Origin: Clostridia bacterium
GTDB taxonomy: Bacteria > Bacillota > Clostridia > Oscillospirales > Acutalibacteraceae
Direction of reading: 5' to 3'
Assembly (NCBI GenBank): GCA_017481575.1
Contig: JAFUPA010000054.1
Coordinates: 25,914 to 89,913, forward strand
Length of the DNA stretch: 64,000 nt
Part shown: positions 9,127 to 17,105 of the stretch, in pieces
Position numbering within the stretch: the stretch's first letter is position 1
Layout: the number at the start of each line of letters is the position of its first letter
The notes under the pieces: model-generated
Databases searched by the model: none
What the model saw: the letters and a program-made list of their open reading frames with translations, nothing else
What the model was told of the DNA's origin: nothing
Translations under genes and position numbers: made by a program

Positions 9127-9520
9127 GAAATAACCCTTGACCGAATGTTTCTTTACACATTTGAGCCGGTCAAGGGTTATTTCTGTTCACTCTTAATATC
9201 TAACATCTTTTTATATACCTCTCTTTCTTAATTTAGAAAGCACTTTAATAATTTTGAAATCCTGATTAAAATGTTTTTACGGTTGTTGATTGTTTTCAAT
9301 TCTCCATTGGCATTTTAAAAATTCATTCTGATTATTAAAGGTTACCGCTCATTTTAATTTTAAAATCGGTTTTGATTTTACTTAAAATACTTTAAACCAC
9401 TTTCGTGTTGAGCTATCGTTTTGACCACCTTGGATTTTAAGTTAAATCAGGGAACTGAATTCAAATTTAAATTGAGCTTTGGTTGTTACCTGTTCATTGG
9501 TATCACCTGTTCCTTTCTGT
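9127..9520 (-). ncRNA. Candidate ~400 nt transcript without a clear gene
   Basis: The minus strand has a good promoter (TTGAAA at 9550-9555, 17 bp, TATATT at 9527-9532) and, about 390 bases downstream, a perfect 17 bp inverted repeat (9127-9143 with 9167-9183) followed by an A/T-rich stretch with T-runs. Between them are only tiny reading frames, one of 9 codons with an AGAGG site (about 9186-9215). The region is AT-rich, with many short complementary words such as TTTTAAAAT. It may be a structured RNA, a leader or a small-peptide transcript. No known RNA family was recognised. Confidence 0.4.
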
Positions 9521-9526
9521 GTCTAT

Positions 9527-9555
9527 AATATAACACATCTGCAAGCACTTTTCAA
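9527..9555 (-). promoter_or_regulatory. Sigma-A promoter of the orphan transcript
   Basis: Reads TTGAAA, 17 bp, TATATT on the minus strand, with a start expected near 9520. No coding gene follows within 500 bp. Confidence 0.6.
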
Positions 9556-9630
9556 TTCGCAATGTTCAATAAACTTAAAAGCCTCAAATTATGCAAAACA
9601 CAGAAATGTTCTGCCGGACCGCCAAAACCA

Positions 9631-9697
9631 TTGACACACAAGGGTTTGTTGTGATATTATAAATATGTTGGGCGGTTGAAAAACCGCCCGTTTTATC
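9631..9697 (+). promoter_or_regulatory. Promoter directly followed by a terminator-like hairpin
   Basis: TTGACA (9631-9636), 18 bp, TATTAT (9655-9660). Only about 3 bases after the expected start lies an 8 bp GC-rich stem (9670-9677 with 9682-9689), then GTTTTATCTTT. Any RNA would be roughly 30 nt unless the hairpin is read through into the acetyltransferase at 9784. This could be an attenuator or an isolated terminator. Confidence 0.45.
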
Positions 9698-9783
9698 TTT
9701 AAAATAAAAAATTAACTTTTATGTAGAATTTGCAGTTATTTTATGATAGAATACGAATAATCAATTCTGAAACGAGGTTATTT

Positions 9784-10383
9784 ATGAAAAGAGTAACTGA
9801 ACTTGACAGAGAAACGCTTAAATATTACGCACGTATGGCGGCGGAAAGCTTTGTTGACGACCCCGTGCATTGCTATGCGACAAAAGACGTTGAAAGGCGA
9901 AAGAAATTTGTCTATCATTTCCTGCTTGAAAGGCTTACTTCTTCAAACAAGTGCGACGTTTTTTACGTCGACGACGAGGGCAGAGCCTTGTGTGTCTGGA
10001 GAGATGCTCACAACGAGTACACAGTTCTGGACTTTTTAAAATGTCCTAACTGGGTGTTCCTTTGCTATTACATAACTTCAACCTTTAAAACCTTTATGGC
10101 GTACAGATACCTTGACTCAAAGGTTTTTGAAAAAAACACGCTCATAATTTCGCCTGTGTTTGTTGACCCGAAGCATCAGGGCAGGGGAATTGCGACCGAA
10201 ATGATTAAAAAGGGCATTGAGGAGTTTGTTCCGCAGGGCTACAAAATTGGTCTAGAAACCCAGAACCCCGACAATGTCGGTTTTTACGAAAAACTCGGCT
10301 TCAAAATAATCAAGCAGGAGTTTTACAAGAGAGAAAAAATCCATAATTACTATATGGTTTACGACCCGGAAAACAAGGAGTAA
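9784..10383 (+). CDS. GNAT-family N-acetyltransferase
   Basis: A 199 aa protein with the GNAT acetyl-CoA motif A around PVFVDPKHQGRGIATEM (Q/R-x-x-G-x-G/A pattern) and a C-terminal NVGFYEKLGFK stretch, both typical of the fold. The ATG at 9784 follows ACGAGG 7 bp upstream; the in-frame ATG at 9730 has no site. The substrate is unknown. It lies 3 bp upstream of a second acyltransferase-like gene, so the two are cotranslated. Confidence 0.85.
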   Translation: MKRVTELDRETLKYYARMAAESFVDDPVHCYATKDVERRKKFVYHFLLERLTSSNKCDVFYVDDEGRALCVWRDAHNEYTVLDFLKCPNWVFLCYYITSTFKTFMAYRYLDSKVFEKNTLIISPVFVDPKHQGRGIATEMIKKGIEEFVPQGYKIGLETQNPDNVGFYEKLGFKIIKQEFYKREKIHNYYMVYDPENKE

Positions 10384-10386
10384 TCT

Positions 10387-11334
10387 ATGAAAAACTACAA
10401 CCACGCACTTCTCGTTATGGAAAAGCAGGACTATCCTGCAGATGCAAGGGAAGTTATTGTCCGAACAGAGGAAAAAATCCTTGCAGACGAAAAGGCGAAT
10501 AAGCTTTACGAATCAATGTACCGTGCTTATTGGCTCAAAAAGAATAATTTTGACACCTTTGGGGATAAGGTCAAGGCTCTTGCCGAAATGATTGGCGAGC
10601 ACGAGCATACGGTTAAGCTCGTTCTTCTTCTCAACTGCACAAAGCCATTGCTTGCCGAATACAAAAAGCAGGGCATCAGCGAGGACATTTATTGGAATAC
10701 AATCATAGACCTTAAGGTCAAGATGCTTGAATGTATGGAAAACTACGGTGTTTACGGTACATTTGTTGAGGGCTGGTTTATTCAGTTCTACACCCTCCGC
10801 CGTTTCGGCATCGGAAGATTTCAGTATGAGCTTGCAGATTTCTGCGAGGATTACTACGAGGAGCACGGCGTTGTGCTCAAGGACAGCGAGTTCGTTCTCG
10901 GTCTTCACATTCCGTCACACCTCGGAAGTCTTGACTACGAAACAAGACTTGACTCCTACAAAAAGGCTTATGATTTCTTCAAAGATAAGTTTGACGGCCC
11001 TATGGTTGTCTGCTGTGGCTCGTGGCTTTTGTACCCCGACAACCTCAACATCCTGCCCGAAAAGTCAAAGGTAAGGGATTTCCTGCTTGACTTTGAGCCG
11101 CTTGATATCACAAGAACCTACGATTTCGGCGATGCGTGGAGAGTTTTCGGCGCACAGAACGCTCACAAGCGAGTACACGAGCTACCGAGAAACACAAGTA
11201 TGCAGAGAGCCTTTGCAGAATGGTTTGAACAGGGCAAAAAATGCGGTCACGCTTACTGTATTCTTATCTTTGACGGTGAGAAGCTTCTTACCCGTAACAC
11301 AAGAGAAGAATTCAAAGAGAAATTCGGTTATTGA
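10387..11334 (+). CDS. Acyltransferase-domain protein (GNAT-like, DUF5596 type)
   Basis: A 315 aa protein. The first ~140 residues are helical (N-terminal NAT_N-like region) and the remainder resembles the GNAT-like acyltransferase domain family: a central FVLGLHIPS strand, a PMVVCCGSWLLYP motif and a terminal GKKCGHAYCILIF element. I recognise this from general pattern only; the family role is poorly defined. It follows the GNAT at 9784 with a 3 bp gap, so both are probably made together. Termination occurs at the hairpin at 11391. Confidence 0.6.
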   Translation: MKNYNHALLVMEKQDYPADAREVIVRTEEKILADEKANKLYESMYRAYWLKKNNFDTFGDKVKALAEMIGEHEHTVKLVLLLNCTKPLLAEYKKQGISEDIYWNTIIDLKVKMLECMENYGVYGTFVEGWFIQFYTLRRFGIGRFQYELADFCEDYYEEHGVVLKDSEFVLGLHIPSHLGSLDYETRLDSYKKAYDFFKDKFDGPMVVCCGSWLLYPDNLNILPEKSKVRDFLLDFEPLDITRTYDFGDAWRVFGAQNAHKRVHELPRNTSMQRAFAEWFEQGKKCGHAYCILIFDGEKLLTRNTREEFKEKFGY

Positions 11335-11390
11335 CTTTTACGCACTCCAACGCTTTTGCGGCAGGATCGTAAGGAAGTATTTTATTTAGA

Positions 11391-11425
11391 AAATGGTGCA
11401 ACTACCAAAAGGAGTTGCACCATTT
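11391..11425. terminator. Bidirectional terminator
   Basis: A perfect 13 bp stem (11391-11403 with 11413-11425) between convergent genes. T-rich or A-rich flanks on both sides fit use by either strand. Confidence 0.8.
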
Positions 11426-11428
11426 CTG

Positions 11429-12166
11429 CTATAACGATTTAATTTTATCTCTGTACTTTTTAAGGTAAGCTTCATTTACGGCATCGCCGCCGTCAACGTT
11501 ACTGCTTGAAAATACCTCGGGGGTGAAGCCGTCTGCAAGCATCGTTTCAATCGTGCCTGCAACAACTGCGTTCAGAATTGCCGCACCCGTGCTTGTGGAG
11601 GTGGGGGAGGCGTTTCTGCCAAGCTCTTCAAAATAAACACTTGCATCACCCACACAGCCCATATTGTCAAGCACAATGTCTGCAAATTCGTAAAGCTTTT
11701 TGCCGCTCGGGTGTCTTGACGACATTGAGGTCGAGTGGTTGAGGTTTGTAAGCACAATTACCGTTAGCCCCTCGTCTTTTGCAAGCTGTGCCATATCAAC
11801 ACAAACTCCGTTTCGTCCCGAGTTGGAAATGATGACGATAACATCGTCCTTATGTATTTTATAATCTGCAAAAATCTTTTGGGCATAACCCTCAATCCGT
11901 TCCATTTCGGTGCTTTTTGAAGCCGACTCGTGAAGCATCAGCGGTGTTTCAAAAACAGGCTGAATTTTAACCAGTCCGCCTGCACGGTAAAAGACCTCCT
12001 CCGCAAGCATATGCGAGTGTCCTGTGCCGAAAAGGAAGATGTTGCGGTCGTTTTCAAGTGCTACGGCAAAAGCCTTTGCCGCCGCATCAATTGCATCTGC
12101 CTGATGCACGGTGATTTCTTCAAGAATTTTGCAAAGATTGTTTAAGTATTCAAGGGGTTTTTTCAT
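11429..12166 (-). CDS. SIS-domain phosphosugar isomerase/binding protein
   Basis: A 245 aa SIS-domain protein of the COG4821 type. Sugar-phosphate binding motifs are visible: FGTGHSH near residue 42, an ISNSGRNG loop around residue 113 and VLTNLNHSTS after it. An N-terminal helix precedes the SIS fold. Related proteins act on, or sense, phosphorylated amino sugars. It overlaps the upstream GlcNAc-kinase-like gene by 4 bp (ATGA type), which supports a shared job in handling phosphorylated hexosamines. Confidence 0.75.
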   Translation of the reverse strand: MKKPLEYLNNLCKILEEITVHQADAIDAAAKAFAVALENDRNIFLFGTGHSHMLAEEVFYRAGGLVKIQPVFETPLMLHESASKSTEMERIEGYAQKIFADYKIHKDDVIVIISNSGRNGVCVDMAQLAKDEGLTVIVLTNLNHSTSMSSRHPSGKKLYEFADIVLDNMGCVGDASVYFEELGRNASPTSTSTGAAILNAVVAGTIETMLADGFTPEVFSSSNVDGGDAVNEAYLKKYRDKIKSL

Positions 12167-13086
12167 AATATCCCTCCGATGTCTATTCCGTCCTCTTTCA
12201 TCGCCGCAAAAACTGCGCCGTACTCGGGCGGATATTTCAAAATCCCGATTTCGGTTTCGGGGTACTTTTCTTTTATAAGAGCGGTGAATTCGTTTCTGAA
12301 CTCATCACAGTTTATCATAATTCCGCCCCACAGCCCGAGCGGAGTTCCGCACGGCATCTTTTTAAGAAGTGCCGAAACTGTATTGGCAAGGAGCTTTGCG
12401 TGGCTTTTGCCAATGCTTTTTGCAACCGTGTCACCGTTTTTTGCACACTCAAAAACTGCGGGCGCAAACCTTGCGATTTCGCTGTTTGAAAGCGGAGGGT
12501 CGTAGAAAATATCGATAAGCGAAAGAATGTCGTTTACCTTGAAATGTTCAAGCATTTTTTGGGTGAGTGCGGTTTTTTCTGCACTTTCTTCTGCACCGCA
12601 GATTGCCGCCTTTATGCCGTCAAGTGCAATTGCATAGCCCGAGCCCTCGTCACCGAGAATGTAGCCCCAGCCTCCCGTGTGGATAACCGTTCCGTCATCA
12701 AGTCTGCCCACAGCCATTGAGCCCGTACCGCTCACAACCATAGCTGCTGAACCGCTTGGTTTCATCGCTTCAAGTCCGATGTAAACGTCGGAGTCCATTG
12801 TGATTTTCGGGCAGTCGATAATACCGCCGCAAAGCTTTGCGGTCAAAGCTTCGTCCGCACGCTCGGAGAGTGCAGGCATACCGATAAACGCACTGCTAAG
12901 GCAGATATCCTTGCCATCAAGCACGCCGTCAACTGTGTCTTTCAGGTTTTTGCGTGCGGTGTCTGTGCCCACTGCGTTGTAATTTATGCTGTTGCCGACA
13001 AATTTTGACACAAGCGTTCCTTTTTCGTCACAGATAACGGCAACCGTTTTTGTTCCGCCGCCGTCAATTCCGAGATAATACTTCAT
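12163..13086 (-). CDS. BadF/BadG-type N-acetylglucosamine kinase
   Basis: A 307 aa ASKHA-fold kinase. The phosphate-1 loop IDGGGTKT contains D8, the phosphate-2 region is VVSGTGS, and the adenosine region is LWGGIM, all as in the BadF/BadG/BcrA/BcrD and eukaryotic NAGK group. It should phosphorylate N-acetylglucosamine or a related amino sugar with ATP. The ATG at 13086 follows GGTTGGTG; the earlier in-frame start lacks a site. Its neighbours (GNAT, SIS protein, GH84 hexosaminidase) make a hexosamine salvage role the best reading. Confidence 0.8.
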   Translation of the reverse strand: MKYYLGIDGGGTKTVAVICDEKGTLVSKFVGNSINYNAVGTDTARKNLKDTVDGVLDGKDICLSSAFIGMPALSERADEALTAKLCGGIIDCPKITMDSDVYIGLEAMKPSGSAAMVVSGTGSMAVGRLDDGTVIHTGGWGYILGDEGSGYAIALDGIKAAICGAEESAEKTALTQKMLEHFKVNDILSLIDIFYDPPLSNSEIARFAPAVFECAKNGDTVAKSIGKSHAKLLANTVSALLKKMPCGTPLGLWGGIMINCDEFRNEFTALIKEKYPETEIGILKYPPEYGAVFAAMKEDGIDIGGIL

Positions 13087-13104
13087 AATTTTCACCAACC
13101 GCAA

Positions 13105-13671
13105 TCAAAATCTTAATCCGAATGCCACATCGTCGCCCTGCTGTTCAAGAAGCTCGAAGCCGTATTTTTTATAAAATTTCTGACCTCTTTCGTTTGCCGC
13201 ACCGACTGTCAGCATAATACCGCACACACCCTTGCGTTTAAGGTGTTCAGCCAGAGTGTCCACCAGCTTGTGTCCGATGCCCTGACGGTGATACTCGGGA
13301 AGTACGTCAATGTGCAGGTGAGCAGGGAAGTCCTTTTTATACTTTTCCTGCAGTTTAACAGAGCCTGCAGATGATTGCCTTGCATTACCGCCCCAGACAA
13401 AAACCTCTTCGGGAATTCTGGTTACATATTCTTTATCAAAAACTTCCTTGAAGCTGTCAAAATTTTCTGTGCAGATAATATATGCGATTGCCTTGTCGCT
13501 TTCGTCAGCGGCAACAAAGCAGTTTCTGCCCTCTTGCTCAATGTAGTAGTTGCAGTATGTAGTGAGGATAAAATGCTGCTCGTCGGCGGTCATTTTACAT
13601 TCTCCCTCGCTGTTAAGGCAGATAAATCGCACATTTTCCTTGTCTTTTTCCTCATAAGGTCTTATAATCAT
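13105..13671 (-). CDS. GNAT-family N-acetyltransferase
   Basis: A 188 aa acetyltransferase with acetyl-CoA motif LPEYHRQGIGHKLVDTL and the C-terminal GQKFYKKYGFEL element. A longer N-terminal half resembles GNATs found beside O-GlcNAcase genes. The ATG at 13671 follows GAGGT. It is first in a three-gene operon with the GlcNAc kinase (18 bp gap) and SIS protein and is divergent from the GH84 gene, so an amino-sugar substrate is plausible but not shown. Confidence 0.85.
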   Translation of the reverse strand: MIIRPYEEKDKENVRFICLNSEGECKMTADEQHFILTTYCNYYIEQEGRNCFVAADESDKAIAYIICTENFDSFKEVFDKEYVTRIPEEVFVWGGNARQSSAGSVKLQEKYKKDFPAHLHIDVLPEYHRQGIGHKLVDTLAEHLKRKGVCGIMLTVGAANERGQKFYKKYGFELLEQQGDDVAFGLRF

Positions 13672-13746
13672 TGTAATACCTCGCAAATTCTATATAGAAA
13701 ATTCTAACATCAAACCACACAAAAAGCAACACTCGGAGGTTAAATT

Positions 13747-15318
13747 ATGATTAACGGCTTTGTTCCTAACCCTTATTTTGACGATTTTTTCAGCTCTGCA
13801 CAGGTGACTGTTACAAAATCGGACACCCGAAAAGTCTGCTACTGTGAAAAAACTCACAGACTGACGGACGAAAAATATATTCTTAACATTTCGCACGAGG
13901 GCGACACACTTGTTGCAGACATTGAATGTTCAGGCGAAAAGAGTGCATTCTATGCTCTTTGCGACCTTCGATTGAGAGTTGAAAACGGCACGGTAGAGGA
14001 CGGCGAATATATCTGTTCACCCTCGTTTGCTGTCAGGGGTTATATCGAGGGCTTTTACGGCACACCTTGGACACACGAAAAAAGAAAGTCTGTTATGTCC
14101 CTTATGGCGAAAAACAGAATGAACTCCGTCTACTATGCACCAAAGGATGATGCTTACCACCGTGACCTCTGGCGTGAAAAGTACCCCGAAGCCGACCTTT
14201 TGAAGCTCAAGGAGCTTGTTGACCTTGCAAAAGAAAATTATATGGATTTTCACTTCTGCATTGCTCCGGGACTTTCGATGAAATATTCGTCTGATGAAGA
14301 GTTTAACACTCTTATGGAAAAGACAAAACAGCTTTACTCAATCGGCATCAGGCATTTCGGTTTGCTTCTTGACGACATTGATGAGGAGCTTTTCTACGAC
14401 GAGGACAAGGCTCTCTACGGTGAAACGGTAAATGCACACATCGACCTTATTGAAAAATATCACAACGCACTTCTTGCCATTGACAGCAAAATAAAAATTA
14501 CCGTCTGCCCGACACTCTACCACGGCAGAGGAGACGAATATTATATTTCAAAGCTCGGCAAAAACATTTCTCCGCTCATTTCACTTTTCTGGACGGGCAG
14601 AGACATCTGCTCCCGTGAGCTTACAAGCCTTGAAGCAATCCGCTTTGTTGGCGGCACTTACCACAAGCCGCTTTATTGGGACAATTACCCCGTCAATGAC
14701 GTTGCGATGTTCAACGAAATGCACATTTCACCGATTATCAATCGTGAGCCTGACTTGTGGAAATATTCCGAGGGTATAATTTCAAACTGTATGGAATATG
14801 CCGAGTGCTCAAAAATTCCGCTCATAACCTTTGCTGATTACCTCTGGGACAGCGAGAATTACAACCCCGATAAGTCGTGGGAAAACGCAATCCGTCAGGT
14901 TGCGGGCAAGGAGAATGCAGAGGACTTCATAGTTTTTGCAGACCACCTTTATATATCCTGCCTGAAGGACAGACCGTCAAAGCGTATGCAAAAGCATTTC
15001 TCGGTTGTAATGGATTTGCTCGGTAAGGGTGAAAACGAAAAAGCAATCGCACTCGCATACGAATACATCGAAAAAATGAACAGAAGCAGAGAATATCTCA
15101 AAAAGGATTTACCGATTTGTAACGAGCTTACAAAATGGTCGGAGAAGTTCTTTGTTGCCTGCGATATGTTCACAAAACTGCTTGAAACCTTGCAGAACAA
15201 AACCGAAGAAAACGTTGAAGAGCTTTACTCAATAATCGACAAGTACGAGTCGATGCCCGTTGTGCTTACAGAGGATATGAATATCCGCCAGGAGCTTCAT
15301 AATATGTTTGGCTTATAA
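13747..15318 (+). CDS. GH84 beta-N-acetylglucosaminidase (O-GlcNAcase/NagJ type)
   Basis: A 523 aa enzyme. A short N-terminal beta domain (about 1-90) is followed by the GH84 TIM barrel beginning with RGYIEGFYGTPW (97-108). The catalytic aspartate pair D209-D210 sits in GLLLDDID, and the downstream motifs LFWTGRD and YWDNYPVND match the active-site loops of the family. It removes terminal beta-GlcNAc by substrate-assisted catalysis. There is no signal peptide, so it should act on imported sugars in the cytoplasm, next to the GlcNAc kinase operon read in the opposite direction. The start follows TCGGAGG. A helical C-terminal domain covers about 400-523. Confidence 0.92.
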   Translation: MINGFVPNPYFDDFFSSAQVTVTKSDTRKVCYCEKTHRLTDEKYILNISHEGDTLVADIECSGEKSAFYALCDLRLRVENGTVEDGEYICSPSFAVRGYIEGFYGTPWTHEKRKSVMSLMAKNRMNSVYYAPKDDAYHRDLWREKYPEADLLKLKELVDLAKENYMDFHFCIAPGLSMKYSSDEEFNTLMEKTKQLYSIGIRHFGLLLDDIDEELFYDEDKALYGETVNAHIDLIEKYHNALLAIDSKIKITVCPTLYHGRGDEYYISKLGKNISPLISLFWTGRDICSRELTSLEAIRFVGGTYHKPLYWDNYPVNDVAMFNEMHISPIINREPDLWKYSEGIISNCMEYAECSKIPLITFADYLWDSENYNPDKSWENAIRQVAGKENAEDFIVFADHLYISCLKDRPSKRMQKHFSVVMDLLGKGENEKAIALAYEYIEKMNRSREYLKKDLPICNELTKWSEKFFVACDMFTKLLETLQNKTEENVEELYSIIDKYESMPVVLTEDMNIRQELHNMFGL

Positions 15319-15324
15319 TTCAGA

Positions 15325-15352
15325 AAGGACAGTTCGTTGGAACTGTCCTTTT
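15325..15352. terminator. Bidirectional terminator
   Basis: An 11 bp stem (15325-15335 with 15340-15350) between the convergent GH84 and ribokinase genes, with a T-run on the plus side. Confidence 0.8.
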
Positions 15353-15360
15353 ACTTATAT

Positions 15361-16275
15361 TTATATATTGAAATTTACAATATCCTCTATCGTCGGCATA
15401 GATGCGTCTGCACCCATACGGCTGACAGCAATTGCACCTACCTTGTTACCCATATCGCAGGCGGCATAAATGTCACCGCTTCGCTTGAATTCGAGTGCGA
15501 GTGCCGCCGTGAAGCTGTCGCCCGCCGCAGTTGTGTCCACAACCTTTGTCTTGTATGTCGGCATTATTTTAAGGCTTTCGCCGTCCCACACGGAACAGCC
15601 TCTTTCACCGAGCTTGAGGACAACAAACTGTGCTTTGCTTCTCTGCATAAGTTTTTTTGAAGCTTCAAGAACGGTGCTTTCAGCGTCGGGTGATATTCCC
15701 GTCAGAGCCTTTGTTTCGCTTTCGTTAGGGGAGATAATCGTCGCACCCTGCATTTTTTCGAGTGCAAAGTTTTTTGCCGGTCCGCAGTCGATAACCGTTG
15801 TAATTCCTTTCTCAATTGCACGGTTAACGCACTTTACAACAACCTCTTCTTTTGTTTCAAACTGAACAAGCAAAAGGTCGGTTTCATCGTCAATGCAATC
15901 GGCAGCTTCTTTCGGGTCGATTTCAGCATTCGCACCCTCATAAACGGTGATTCTGTTTCGTCCGTCGCCGTCAATTATAATAGCCGCAAGTCCTGTCTGT
16001 GTGCCTTCGGTCGAAACGCAGGAGTAATCAATTCCGTTTTTCTCAAGGTTTTCAATGAGCCTCTTGCCGTTTGTATCATCTGCAACCTTGCCGATCATCT
16101 TGGTTTTTGCACCCAAGCGTGCCAGTCCGATTGCCTGGTTTGCACCCTTGCCGCCGCAAGCATAGCCGTAGGTTGTGCCGAGCACGTTTTCACCGACCTC
16201 AGGCACCTTTTCCATATTGAGAACAATGTCCATATTTATACTGCCGACAACCGCCGCACGAATATTTTTATACAT
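15361..16275 (-). CDS. rbsK: Ribokinase (PfkB family)
   Basis: A 304 aa PfkB-fold sugar kinase. The N-terminal signature GGKGANQAIGLARLGA and the C-terminal signature DTTAAGDSFTAALA, with the catalytic Asp in AAGD, are both intact. It should make ribose 5-phosphate from ribose and ATP, although the family also covers other pentoses. The ATG at 16275 has GGAG 6 bp upstream; the TTG at 16287 is less likely. It starts 12 bp after the epimerase gene, with which it forms an operon linking ribose or an allulose-type sugar to the pentose phosphate pathway. Confidence 0.88.
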   Translation of the reverse strand: MYKNIRAAVVGSINMDIVLNMEKVPEVGENVLGTTYGYACGGKGANQAIGLARLGAKTKMIGKVADDTNGKRLIENLEKNGIDYSCVSTEGTQTGLAAIIIDGDGRNRITVYEGANAEIDPKEAADCIDDETDLLLVQFETKEEVVVKCVNRAIEKGITTVIDCGPAKNFALEKMQGATIISPNESETKALTGISPDAESTVLEASKKLMQRSKAQFVVLKLGERGCSVWDGESLKIMPTYKTKVVDTTAAGDSFTAALALEFKRSGDIYAACDMGNKVGAIAVSRMGADASMPTIEDIVNFNI

Positions 16276-16287
16276 ACTTTTCTCCAA

Positions 16288-16950
16288 TCAAAGACCTGCA
16301 CGGAAAGCGTTTGCCGATTCCGTCATATCCTTACCCTTAATAAACAAGCTGCTTGTGCCAAGCACAAAAATTTCTGCACCGCAACGGCTGAGTTTCGCAC
16401 CGTTTTCGGGGCTGATGTTTCCGTCAACCTCAATCGGAATACTTTTAAAGCCGGCGTCATCAAGGAATTTGCGTGTCTTTCTTACCTTATCCTCTGCACC
16501 AGCAAAAATCTTCTGTCCTGCAAAGCCGGGGCTTACCGTCATAACAAGTGCCATATCCATATAATCAAGCAGGTGCTCGTAGCAATTTACGGGTGTCTGC
16601 GGATTGAGTGCAAGTCCCGATTTACAGCCCTTTTCACGGATTTTTGCGAGCGTGCGCTGTGCGTGGATATCACCCTCATAATGTATGCAAAGGTAGTCGT
16701 CCTTGCCAAGGTTCATCAGGTCAAGAAAACGTGCAGGGTCGTTGACCATCATATGAATGTCAAACGGTATGTCGGTCAGCTTTTTAACAGCATTCACAAA
16801 ATCAAACCCGAGCGTGATGTTCGGCACAAAACTGCCGTCCATAAGGTCGATGTGCAGGTAGTCGATGTCTGCCTTTTCAAGGTCTTGAATTGATTTTTTC
16901 ATATTCATCAAATCCGCACACATAACAGAAGCGGAAAGCAGCTTTTTCAT
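16288..16950 (-). CDS. Ribulose-phosphate 3-epimerase family protein (Rpe or AlsE)
   Basis: A 220 aa TIM-barrel epimerase: LHIDLMDGSFVPNITLG (metal His and Asp), FDIHMMV, a TVSPGFAGQ loop and EVDGNI, all canonical. It interconverts ribulose 5-phosphate and xylulose 5-phosphate, or allulose 6-phosphate and fructose 6-phosphate. Location in an operon with a ribokinase rather than with housekeeping genes leaves AlsE-type activity open. The start follows AAAGGA, 7 bp upstream. Confidence 0.88.
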   Translation of the reverse strand: MKKLLSASVMCADLMNMKKSIQDLEKADIDYLHIDLMDGSFVPNITLGFDFVNAVKKLTDIPFDIHMMVNDPARFLDLMNLGKDDYLCIHYEGDIHAQRTLAKIREKGCKSGLALNPQTPVNCYEHLLDYMDMALVMTVSPGFAGQKIFAGAEDKVRKTRKFLDDAGFKSIPIEVDGNISPENGAKLSRCGAEIFVLGTSSLFIKGKDMTESANAFRAGL

Positions 16951-17035
16951 CGTGTCAGTCCTTTCAAAAGCGGTTTTATGAAATTATTGTATCATTTTTA
17001 CAAACAAAATCAAGACAATTCATAAAAATGCCGTA

Positions 17036-17064
17036 TCGACAAAAAAGAAAATATATGGTAAACT
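17036..17064 (+). promoter_or_regulatory. Sigma-A promoter of the propeller protein
   Basis: TCGACA, 17 bp, TAAACT, ending 42 bp before the start codon at 17106. Confidence 0.6.
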
Positions 17065-17105
17065 ATAGAAGTTAAAAAGCAAAACTTAACCAAGGATGGT
17101 GTATT

